Shown piece by piece: positions 48,001 through 55,808 of a stretch of 64,000 nt of DNA; the stretch's first letter is position 1, and each line of letters opens with the position of its first letter. The notes beneath the pieces are model-generated. The model was not told the DNA's origin. It did no database searches and saw nothing but the letters and a program-made list of their open reading frames with translations. Made by a program: the position numbers and the translations under genes. The stretch is from HyVt-477 sp965224605 (GTDB taxonomy: Bacteria; Pseudomonadota; Gammaproteobacteria; Thiotrichales; Thiotrichaceae): contig CBDCZP010000001.1 of NCBI GenBank assembly GCA_965224605.1, positions 310,001-374,000 of the forward strand. Direction: 5' to 3'.

Positions 48001-50102
48001 CTGATGGTACAAATGGTACTGATGGTTCTGACGGAGCTACAGGCGCAGCAGGTAAAGACGGAACTAATGGCACTAACGGTACCAATGGTACTGACGGAGC
48101 TGATGGTAACGACGGAGCCACAGGTGCAGCAGGTAACGACGGAGCCACAGGTGCAGCAGGTAACGACGGAGCTGATGGTTCTGACGGAGCCACAGGTGCA
48201 GCAGGTAACGACGGAGCTGATGGTACAAATGGTACTGATGGTTCTGACGGAGCTACAGGCGCAGCAGGTAACGACGGAACTAATGGCACTAACGGTACCA
48301 ATGGTACTGACGGAGCTGATGGTAACGACGGAGCCACAGGTGCAGCCGGTAACGACGGAACCAACGGTACAAATGGTACTGATGGCAACGACGGAGCTAC
48401 AGGCGCAGCAGGTAAAGACGGCACTAATGGCACGAACGGTACAAATGGTACTGACGGAGCTGATGGTAACGACGGAGCCACAGGCGCAGCAGGTAACGAC
48501 GGAACCAACGGTACAAATGGTACTGATGGCAACGACGGAGCTACAGGCGCAGCAGGTAACGACGGAGCTGATGGTTCTGACGGAGCTACAGGCGCAGCAG
48601 GTAAAGACGGAACTAATGGCACTAACGGTACCAATGGTACTGACGGAGCTGATGGTAACGACGGAGCCACAGGTGCAGCCGGTAACGACGGAGCTGATGG
48701 TACAAATGGTACTGATGGTTCTGACGGAGCTACAGGCGCAGCAGGTAAAGACGGAACTAATGGCACTAACGGTACCAATGGTACTGACGGAGCTGATGGT
48801 AACGACGGAGCCACAGGTGCAGCCGGTAACGACGGAACCAACGGTACAAATGGTTCTGACGGAGCTACAGGCGCAGCAGGTAAAGACGGCACTAATGGCA
48901 CGAACGGTACCAATGGTACTGACGGAGCTGATGGTAACGACGGAGCCACAGGTGCAGCAGGTAACGACGGAGCCACAGGTGCAGCAGGTAACGACGGAGC
49001 TGATGGTTCTGACGGAGCCACAGGTGCAGCCGGTAACGACGGAGCTGATGGTACAAATGGTACTGATGGTTCTGACGGAGCTACAGGCGCAGCAGGTAAA
49101 GACGGAACTAATGGCACTAACGGTACGAATGGTACTGACGGAGCTGATGGTAACGACGGAGCCGCTGGTAACGACGGAACTAATGGCACTAACGGTACAA
49201 ATGGTACTGACGGAGCTGATGGCAACGACGGAGCCGCTGGTAACGACGGAACTAATGGCACTAACGGTACGAATGGTACTGACGGAGCTGATGGCAACGA
49301 CGGAGCAGCCGGTAAAGACGGAACTAATGGCACTAACGGTACCAATGGTACTGACGGAGCTGATGGTAAAGACGGAACCAACGGCACAGACGGAGATACT
49401 GGAGATACAGGTAATGCTGGTCAAGGTTTCTTCGACTGGTTCAGTGACACAATTGGTGACTTTGATACCGATGGCGATATCGACCAAAACGATGTTCGCG
49501 CATGGTTAAAAGGTGACGCAGGTGACACAGGAGCAGCTGGCAACGACGGAACCAATGGCACTAACGGTACAAATGGTACTGACGGCACTAATGGTAACGA
49601 CGGAACCAACGGCACTAATGGTAAAGACGGAACCAATGGCACTAACGGAGCTGATGGTAAAGACGGAACCAATGGTACTGATGGAGCTGATGGAGCTGAT
49701 GGAGCTGATGGAGCGACTGGCCCTCAAGGTCCAGCTGGTCCAGCAGGCCCCGGTGGTGGTATGCCAGGAATGATTAATTCAGGCCAGAAATACCAAGTAA
49801 CTGGTCAGAAAAATGATGGCACATCATTTACTGGTAACTTCAAGTGGGATGGTGGAAGTGATGCCAAACTCTGGACTAGTAAAGGTGACATCAGCTTCTG
49901 GGGTGTCAAGAAGCAAGCAGATGGCACGCTAACAGCTCGTTCTGGTAGTGGTAGGTTCGGAAGCTGGCAAGGTCGCCTAGAAGATAGACCTAATGATGGC
50001 GATTCTGATGTCTTGAAAATAGGCACAGTGAATGCTGATGGAACATTAAATCTTAATGTTGATTTAGCAAAAGGTATGACTCTAAGCGGAAAGTTACGTT
50101 AG
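45033..50102 (+). CDS. giant collagen-like protein, frame interrupted by two compensating deletions
   Basis: The frame runs from 45033 to a stop at 50100-50102 (up to ~1689 residues). A 2-bp loss (aatggctaac for aatggcactaac) near 46399 causes a TAA at 46401. From 46402 to ~46450 collagen codons are in the +1 frame (NGTNGTDGADGQTTGAAG). A 4-bp loss near 46453 (gcagggacgg for gcaggtaaagacgg) restores the original frame. N-terminus (~80 residues) is Ser/Asn/Gln, then Gly/Arg-rich, with a helix LQLLLAFLSLISKLLNK; no Sec signal. Then Gly-X-Y repeats, an EF-hand/dockerin-like break near 49.46 kb and a unique ~115-residue C-terminal domain. If the deletions are real, only a 456-residue product is made. 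No homology search was possible. Confidence 0.85.
45435..45758 (+). repeat. 18 tandem 18-bp units coding GSTGAT
   Basis: Units of ggttcaactggcgcaaca or close variants (ggagctaca) repeat about 18 times without interruption. They code the collagen-type hexapeptide Gly-Ser-Thr-Gly-Ala-Thr. Near-identity of units points to recent expansion and a likely copy-number variable array. Confidence 0.92.
45759..49390 (+). repeat. long Gly-X-Y mosaic repeat region
   Basis: Blocks built from GNDGATGAAG, KDGTNGTNGTNG, TDGADGND and GSDGATGAAG recur in varying order through about 3.6 kb. Several blocks of 200-400 bp recur nearly unchanged (compare 46.98-47.35 kb with 48.05-48.30 kb, and 47.73-47.93 kb with 48.76-48.98 kb), showing segmental duplication. 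Threonine, Asp and Asn fill X and Y where vertebrate collagen has Pro. Confidence 0.9.
49458..49517 (+). other. EF-hand/dockerin-like calcium loop inside the collagen protein
   Basis: The collagen pattern is broken by GQGFFDWFSDTIGDFDTDGD, then IDQNDVRAWLKG. The loop D-T-D-G-D-I-D-Q-N-D matches the first half of a dockerin or EF-hand Ca2+ loop (D-x-D-x-D-G-x-I-[DN]-x-x-D type). Only one such loop is seen. A calcium-dependent kink or partner contact is a possible role. Confidence 0.65.
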
Positions 50103-50152
50103 TCAAAGCCTAGTAGTCTCAACCCCATGGGTTGAGGCTGCGTAAGTAAATG

Positions 50153-50189
50153 AATCCTCATAATGTTATTTTGTTATGGGGATTTTTTT
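50153..50189 (+). terminator. terminator after collagen-like gene
   Basis: An 11-bp stem (aatcctcataa / ttatggggatt, one G-T pair) is followed by seven T. A further inverted repeat, ctcaaccccatgggttgag, lies just upstream at 50118-50136. They separate the collagen-like gene from the type III secretion genes. Confidence 0.85.
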
Positions 50190-50392
50190 GTTATGGATGG
50201 TTGTGGATGAATGCCGCCCATCTACCGCATTAGATAATAAGTAGTTGCTGGAATACAATAACATCCCGGAAAAGACAGTTACCTAAAGAACATGTAACCG
50301 TGTAATAGATTTAATGGTTTGACCGTTTTTCCCCGGATTATTGCTGGATACCAAAATTATAATTAATAAATAAAATAGCATTTAATTTACGA

Positions 50393-51487
50393 ATGGCATT
50401 ACGACTCTCAAATCATACGCAATTAAAGTTCCCGAAGATAAATGGTGAACTTATGCGCTGGAAAAATATATTGTCGGCAAAAAGAGATAATATCGTTTTT
50501 TCGTTTGGCAATGAAAATGATACTTATATATCGAGTATTTATTCTTACTGTTCCAGCTTAGATTCTTATTCTTTAGGTGTGTTGGTAGAAATAAATGGTG
50601 TGCCTGCCTCGGTTTGGTTAACTTCTTGGCCCCTAACGGATAGATTAAAGGGATATCTAGGAGGGAAAGAACTTCATCAGATACCTGCTGATTTGCGTGC
50701 TGAATTATTGGAAAGCGCATTAAAGCCATTATTGTCAATAATCACCCTACACACCAATACACAGATTCGTATATTAAATTTTCTAAATTTAAAACCTTCT
50801 GAGGTCAATGTCTATTCGCTGGGATTGACCCTTCGCCACAATAACAATACTCAAGATGTAAAAATGATTGTGCTAATGCACAACAAGCTTTTTCCCGTCA
50901 TGCGAAAAATCCTGGCTTATTGGCCGGATCAAAACAATACCTTTTGGCATCAACAAAAAACACTCTTATGGTTACAAGCTGGATCATTAGTTTTGTCCAT
51001 GAAAGAGCTTAATCATCTTGATACTTCGGATATTCTCATGATGGAGCCATCAGGGGCTTCAGAGGCGAATGCTCAAATACATTTACGAATGGGGTCGGGT
51101 GATTATTTTTACGCGATTCTTGATCATAACCAATTAACTATTCAATCAGGAATTCAAAAAATGTCTGATGAAAATCTCAATCCTATTGCAAATGAAAGTA
51201 ATGATGAAATTGTTGCTGCAATAGAGGATGTTCCAGTACGTTTAACATTTGACCTAGGTGATTTGGTACTGCCTTTTAGTGAAATTAAATCACTGACACA
51301 AGGATATATTGTCGATCTTAATACGCCTGTCACTCAGGGGGTAACTATTCGCTCTTTAAATCGCATCATTGGAACAGGTGAGCTTGTTGATATTGATGGG
51401 CACATGGGAGTGAGAATAGTAAAACTTCTGTCTCAAAAACCGGTGGATGAGTCAGCAAAAGAAAAGACAGAAGATAGCAATGGATAG
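50393..51487 (+). CDS. sctQ: T3SS cytoplasmic ring protein SctQ
   Basis: A 364-residue protein of the SctQ/YscQ/HrcQ family, the C-ring or sorting-platform component. The C-terminal ~75 residues (PVRLTFDLGDLVLPFSEIKSL, then IDGHMGVRIVKLL) form the SpoA (SctQ/FliN) domain. The N-terminal ~260 residues are poorly conserved, as usual. Its C-terminus overlaps sctR by 8 bp. The start at 50393 has no clear ribosome binding site; ATG 50453 is an alternative. First recognisable gene of the cluster. Confidence 0.88.
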   Translation: MALRLSNHTQLKFPKINGELMRWKNILSAKRDNIVFSFGNENDTYISSIYSYCSSLDSYSLGVLVEINGVPASVWLTSWPLTDRLKGYLGGKELHQIPADLRAELLESALKPLLSIITLHTNTQIRILNFLNLKPSEVNVYSLGLTLRHNNNTQDVKMIVLMHNKLFPVMRKILAYWPDQNNTFWHQQKTLLWLQAGSLVLSMKELNHLDTSDILMMEPSGASEANAQIHLRMGSGDYFYAILDHNQLTIQSGIQKMSDENLNPIANESNDEIVAAIEDVPVRLTFDLGDLVLPFSEIKSLTQGYIVDLNTPVTQGVTIRSLNRIIGTGELVDIDGHMGVRIVKLLSQKPVDESAKEKTEDSNG

Positions 51488-52136
51488 CTTCCCCAATCCT
51501 ATTGTCTTACTGGGCTTATTGGCTATATTTGGGTTGGCGCCTTTTATTGCTGTGTTGATAAGCTCTTTTGTCAAGATTGTGATTGTCATGCATATGATAA
51601 GGACGGCGTTAGGTCTTCGCCAGGCACCTCCGAACCTTGCTATCAATGGGATAGCTATTATTCTTTCAATGTATATCATGGCACCGGTAGGCATGCAGAC
51701 CTTTGAACGTTTTCAGGATCATGATGTTTCGATAACGGACATCCAGAATCCTGGGCTAAGAGCAGCTGTCGCAGATAGTATTATGCCCGTTAAAGATTTT
51801 CTAAGTCGTAATTCTAGTAACAAAGAAAAGCAGTTTTTTTCTAATGCGACCAAGAAGTTGTGGCCACCAGAATATTCAAAAGATGTGACAGAGGATCATT
51901 TATTGGTGCTGGTTTCTTCTTTTTTGGTGAGTGAATTAACGCTGGCTTTTCAGATTGGTTTTCTTGTCTCTTTGCCGTTCATTGTCATTGATTTGATTGT
52001 GGCCAATATTTTAATATCCATGGGGATGATTATGGTTGCGCCCATCATGATATCGCTTCCCTTTAAAGTGTTACTTTTTGTATTGATTGATGGTTGGTCG
52101 AGGCTTACTCATGGCTTGATCTTAAGTTATCACTAG
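51480..52136 (+). CDS. sctR: T3SS export apparatus protein SctR
   Basis: About 218 residues from the ATG at 51480, which overlaps the sctQ stop and gives the family-typical start MDSFPNPIVLLGLLAIFGLA. Four membrane segments, the loop VIVMHMIRTALGLRQAPPN (~35), and SLPFKVLLFVLIDGWSRL near the end. Part of the SctR5S4T1 export gate in the inner membrane. A longer frame from 51447 is less likely. Confidence 0.96.
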   Translation: MDSFPNPIVLLGLLAIFGLAPFIAVLISSFVKIVIVMHMIRTALGLRQAPPNLAINGIAIILSMYIMAPVGMQTFERFQDHDVSITDIQNPGLRAAVADSIMPVKDFLSRNSSNKEKQFFSNATKKLWPPEYSKDVTEDHLLVLVSSFLVSELTLAFQIGFLVSLPFIVIDLIVANILISMGMIMVAPIMISLPFKVLLFVLIDGWSRLTHGLILSYH

Positions 52137-52166
52137 AGTGAATTAACTAAGGATTCTAGGATTGTT

Positions 52167-52439
52167 ATGGGACATGAATTTATTACACATCAGGCAACAC
52201 TGGCACTACAACTTATTTTGTATTTGTCATTACCGATCTTGATTGTGGCGACTGTTGTGGGGTTGGTCGTGAGTTTGTTACAAGCGTTGACCAGTATTCA
52301 GGAGCAAACCCTACCTCATGCCTTTAAATTGGTTGCTATTATCGTAGCCATTTCAGTAACAGTACAATGGCTAGGGCCGGAATTGTATGAGTTTGCTATT
52401 AATAACTTCACACAATTTCCACAGCTAAAATATAGATGA
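52167..52439 (+). CDS. sctS: T3SS export apparatus protein SctS
   Basis: A 90-residue, two-helix membrane protein of the SctS/FliQ family. LYLSLPILIVATVVGLVVSL, then LLQALTSIQEQTLPHAFKL (~45-60) is the diagnostic loop. It sits in the export gate with SctR and SctT. Its stop overlaps the sctT start (ATGA). Confidence 0.96.
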   Translation: MGHEFITHQATLALQLILYLSLPILIVATVVGLVVSLLQALTSIQEQTLPHAFKLVAIIVAISVTVQWLGPELYEFAINNFTQFPQLKYR

Positions 52440-53224
52440 GTCTAAGTGCACAAGAACAGTTGTGGTTTTTTGCACTTATTCTGACCATTCCCAGAGTGCT
52501 AGGAGCTTTTATAGCAATGCCTTTTATGGGTAGTGCGGTTCTTCCTGGGTTGGTTAGAAACGGCATTGTTATTGTTATTGCTGCCTTTGCTACTCCGATA
52601 ACCCGCGATTATATTGCAGAAGTTCCCATGGATTCGCTACAAATAGCTTTTATCATCATCAAGGAGATGGCGATAGGTTTTATGATGGGATATCTTTTTA
52701 GTATTCCATTTTGGGCGGTGAGTACTGCTGGCTTTTGGGTCGATTTACAAAGTGGTAAAATGAGCGCTCAGATGTTTTCTAATGTACTGGCTGATACCAC
52801 ATCCCCTTTAGGTGATTTGTTAACCAAATTAGGTGTGACTCTACTATTTACTACAGGTGGTTTCTTGATCATAGTAGAAATACTTTTGAATAGTTATCAG
52901 ATTTGGCCAGTACACACGTTCTTGCCTACAATGGATTTAGAGAACGATGCTGGAGTTTTTCTAAGTCAGTTCTCTCTCATTTTTTCTATAGCCGTGTTAA
53001 TAGCGGGGCCGATTATCGCCACCATGTTTATCGTTGAATTAGGTGCGGCAATTATCACCCGCTACGTTCCTCAATTAAATGTGTTCATCTTGATGATGCC
53101 GATTAAGGCCGGTATAGCCGCTTTGCTAATGATTTACTACGTTACCTATATTTCACGATATCTTAGAGAGTCTTTCTTGAAATATGGAGATTCATTCCAA
53201 TTACTTGAAGGAATATTCAAGTGA
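52436..53224 (+). CDS. sctT: T3SS export apparatus protein SctT
   Basis: A 262-residue polytopic protein of the SctT/FliR family, top subunit of the export gate. RVLGAFIAMPFMGSAVLPGL (~20-40), IIKEMAIGFMMGYLFSIPFW (~72-92) and VDLQSGKMSAQMFSNV (~97-112) are typical. It overlaps both neighbours by 4 bp (ATGA with sctS; GTGA with sctU), indicating tight translational coupling. Confidence 0.95.
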   Translation: MSLSAQEQLWFFALILTIPRVLGAFIAMPFMGSAVLPGLVRNGIVIVIAAFATPITRDYIAEVPMDSLQIAFIIIKEMAIGFMMGYLFSIPFWAVSTAGFWVDLQSGKMSAQMFSNVLADTTSPLGDLLTKLGVTLLFTTGGFLIIVEILLNSYQIWPVHTFLPTMDLENDAGVFLSQFSLIFSIAVLIAGPIIATMFIVELGAAIITRYVPQLNVFILMMPIKAGIAALLMIYYVTYISRYLRESFLKYGDSFQLLEGIFK

Positions 53225-54261
53225 GCAAGGATCAAAGTAGTAAAACCGAAGAACCCACCTCAAAGAAATTACGGGATGCTCGAAAAAAAGGCCAGGTTGC
53301 TCGGAGTGAAGAACTCGTACCGTTAATGATGATTATATTGGCTGTTTTGTATTTTTGGTTTTCCTGGGATTGGCTTACCGGAGAGATAAAGGCGTATATG
53401 AGTGCCGTGGGCAGCTTCGCCTACGATCGGGATTTTCATCATGCCCTTGATACATCTCTTTCCATTTGGTTCAAAAAAATCATCATGGGGGTTATGTTGC
53501 CATTTAGCGCACTTATGTTAGTGGCGGGTATTATGGGTAATGTCATGCAGTTCGGTTTTTTATTTTCAATGGATCCGATAAAACCCAAGCCTGAAAAAAT
53601 AAATCCAATCGCGGGTTTTAAACGGGTTTTTTCAATGAAGCAGTTGGTTAAAACTATTTTCTCTGTGATCAAGATAATTGCCATGAGTATTATCATCGTT
53701 TTTATTGTAAGAACAGCGATTACTGAGTATATGCATGATATTGGGCAATGCGACATTGAGTGTCAGTTCGCTGTTTTTACGAATATGGCGAAAAAAATGT
53801 TCTTCATTTTGATTCCTGTGCTTATTTTTATGGTTATGTTCGACCTCATGTATCAGAAATTTCAATTCAAAAAACAACAAAGAATGACCAAAGATGAGAT
53901 AAAACGGGAACACAAAAACATGGAAGGTGACCCCAAGATCAAGAGCCAGAGAAAATCAGAACAAAGGCGTTTATTGGAACAAGATATCTCAGATCAGATT
54001 AAACAATCTAGAATGCTCATAGTGGGCATGCGAAAAGCGGCGGCCTTAATGTATGAAGAAGATATGCCGTTGCCCATTCTGCTTGCACTTGGTCGGGATC
54101 GTTTAAGTACTAGAATGATTCAGATTGCTAAAAAAGAAGGTGTTCCTATTATTGCAGACCCTGCACTCATTATGATTCTGGAGGAAGACGGTGTTATTGA
54201 TCAATACATACCGAGTTCCGCCATCAGGCGTGTAGCACAAGCCATGAAAAAACGTTCTTAA
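53221..54261 (+). CDS. sctU: T3SS switch protein SctU lacking the NPTH motif
   Basis: A 346-residue SctU/FlhB homologue from a GTG. N-terminus KTEEPTSKKLRDARKKGQVA is standard, then four membrane segments and the cytoplasmic domain. In the family, self-cleavage occurs at Asn-Pro in NPTH, which follows SxVIVxNPTHIAVAL. Here the aligned stretch is SRMLIVGMRKAAALMYEEDMP: Asn-Pro-Thr-His is replaced by Gly-Met-Arg-Lys. The later parts (LPILLALGRDRLSTRMIQIA; EGVPIIADPAL) are conserved. Cleavage should not occur, so substrate switching must differ or be lost. Confidence 0.93.
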   Translation: MSKDQSSKTEEPTSKKLRDARKKGQVARSEELVPLMMIILAVLYFWFSWDWLTGEIKAYMSAVGSFAYDRDFHHALDTSLSIWFKKIIMGVMLPFSALMLVAGIMGNVMQFGFLFSMDPIKPKPEKINPIAGFKRVFSMKQLVKTIFSVIKIIAMSIIIVFIVRTAITEYMHDIGQCDIECQFAVFTNMAKKMFFILIPVLIFMVMFDLMYQKFQFKKQQRMTKDEIKREHKNMEGDPKIKSQRKSEQRRLLEQDISDQIKQSRMLIVGMRKAAALMYEEDMPLPILLALGRDRLSTRMIQIAKKEGVPIIADPALIMILEEDGVIDQYIPSSAIRRVAQAMKKRS

Positions 54262-54408
54262 CAACACTCTAATTAGTTACCTCAATAAAATTGATCATCG
54301 TTTCTTTGCCTATTTTCTAGATATACCGACATTTAGTCTGAATCTTTTAGTGTTAGAACAAGTAGCTTGTATATTAGCTCAATAGACATAAACAAAGTCC
54401 TGCTCGAC

Positions 54409-54553
54409 TATAGGCGCCTCTATTAATTGCCTTTTCGCCCGATTACGGCGTTGGATATTTTTTGCGATCCTGATGTATCCTTATACACTGCGGTTCTCAA
54501 AATTAATCCGCCTTGTACTCGGACGAAGGTTCTAATTAATAGAGGCACCCTAT
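54409..54553. repeat. ~145-bp inverted-repeat element (family A, full copy)
   Basis: Ends ataggcgcctctattaatt and, from the right, atagggtgcctctattaatt form nearly perfect 20-bp terminal inverted repeats. The inside matches 21437-21582 along its length. It lies between sctU and the NfeD-like gene and may have split a former operon. The rest of 54262-54605 is AT-rich and featureless. Confidence 0.88.
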
Positions 54554-54605
54554 ATTTAAAACTCAAACTTTAAAATTCAAAAAAAAGAGCTGAGATACAT
54601 AACTT

Positions 54606-55211
54606 GTGTTGAATATCGAATCCAGTGCAGCTACTAAAAATGAGAATAATATTATGTCAGTGAAATATGGGGTCATGATGCAAGAGGATAAGAATAATTC
54701 CGGTCAAGGTTTAGGGCGAGGTATACACAAAAAAGTGTTGTCAATGCGCAGAAAAATATTGCGCTTATATCTTCAATATGTGAATCCCAAGTTAGCAAAA
54801 ATAGCTGAAGTGATTAGTGAACCTAAAATATTTGTTAGAAAACTTTTACCTGAAAATCTCGGTATGTGGTTAGCCATTGCAGCTGCGCTAACAGGTTTTT
54901 TTGTGTTGACGATGCCAGAACATCTTTGGAGTTGGCAGATTATTTTGTTTTTAGCCATATTCTTGTTGGGGCCCATGCTGTGTAGATTCTTTCAGGGCGT
55001 TAGATCTACCTTTTATAATTTGTTGGTGGCGTATCCTGGTAAGCATTTACTAAATCAAGAGATTACTTTAGAGCAAGCGATTGTTGATGGCTCTGCTGAA
55101 GTTACTTTACATGGTGAAAATTGGGAGTTAAGAGGTGATGACTGTCAGGCGGGCACACATGTTTGTGTTATTGCAATTAAGGAAAATGTTCTTTTTGTGA
55201 CACCTGTATGA
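54606..55211 (+). CDS. NfeD-like membrane protein in the T3SS cluster
   Basis: Up to 201 residues from GTG 54606; ATG 54654 is an alternative start and neither has a strong ribosome binding site. A basic N-terminus is followed by two membrane segments (MWLAIAAALTGFFVLTMP; WQIILFLAIFLLGPMLC, ~90-130). The C-terminal ~50 residues (DGSAEVTLHGENWELRGDDC, ending VIAIKENVLFVTPV) have the OB-fold pattern of NfeD proteins. Such proteins are not core T3SS parts. Role unknown. Confidence 0.65.
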   Translation: MLNIESSAATKNENNIMSVKYGVMMQEDKNNSGQGLGRGIHKKVLSMRRKILRLYLQYVNPKLAKIAEVISEPKIFVRKLLPENLGMWLAIAAALTGFFVLTMPEHLWSWQIILFLAIFLLGPMLCRFFQGVRSTFYNLLVAYPGKHLLNQEITLEQAIVDGSAEVTLHGENWELRGDDCQAGTHVCVIAIKENVLFVTPV

Positions 55212-55266
55212 CGAGTTTTATTCCCGTCCCTTGGGGCGTATGAAATAGAGTGAGATAGTTATTTTG

Positions 55267-55340
55267 ATGGAAGTGAGCCTTCAGGCTCGCCATATAGTGA
55301 AAAAACAGCATGTTAGGCGATCCTGAAGAGCCACTTCCAT
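55267..55340. repeat. family B palindrome, intact copy
   Basis: Left arm atggaagtgagccttcagg, right arm (inward) atggaagtggctcttcagg, with ctcgcc/atcgcc continuing, about 25 bp each around a 24-bp centre. The most complete copy of the family that includes 12457, 21183 and 38540. It can fold into a long hairpin between the NfeD-like and STAS genes. Confidence 0.85.
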
Positions 55341-55401
55341 AAATAGCTAATACCCCGTCCGCTGTGGCGGGTATTATTGATAAGTATGAAATGGAAGAAA
55401 A

Positions 55402-55701
55402 ATGATGAACGATTTTATTCATGTAAAAGATGATAAAACAACACGTGTAATGGAGTTAAAAGGGATTTTGGATGAGTCATTATCGCGTCAACTTGAAGCA
55501 TTATTATCCCAAACAGACTTATCTGAAAATCAGAAGATTGTTATTGATCTTAAGAATGTCACCGTGATGCAGCCTGAAGGTGTTCGAGTCTTGATAAATG
55601 CTTCTCTAAATCAAAATGAGGCAGGTTTAGGTTTGAAGAATCCAAACGCTGGGGTAAAGCAATTATTAATAACAGTAGGTCTGGATGGTTTAATTCAATA
55701 G
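55402..55701 (+). CDS. STAS-domain protein in the T3SS cluster
   Basis: A 99-residue single STAS domain: TTRVMELKGILDESLSRQLE at the start, KIVIDLKNVTVMQPEGVRVL in the middle, then a helix. The order matches anti-sigma factor antagonists, but the usual phosphorylated Ser in the D-S-S/T-G loop is absent (MQPEG). It may be a regulatory partner that is not phosphorylated. Two ATGs abut at 55402; either may serve. A STAS protein is unusual inside a T3SS gene cluster. Confidence 0.8.
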   Translation: MMNDFIHVKDDKTTRVMELKGILDESLSRQLEALLSQTDLSENQKIVIDLKNVTVMQPEGVRVLINASLNQNEAGLGLKNPNAGVKQLLITVGLDGLIQ

Positions 55702-55808
55702 CAGGTCTGTAGCCTGTGCTGGCAACATCCTTTCACAAAGAGGGGGTTGTCGACAGAAGCAGAATCATATTTTCTTAAATACTAATAAAAAATAAAAGAG
55801 GTATAAGC

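Noticed and set aside
45296..49487. Very long open frames on the minus strand and in the +1 frame across the collagen gene (up to about 1390 codons)
   Set aside because: They are by-products of the Gly-X-Y codon periodicity: any frame without stops in one repeat unit stays open in all units. Their products are low-complexity repeats with no start signals, and only frame 1 of the plus strand links to unique N- and C-terminal domains.
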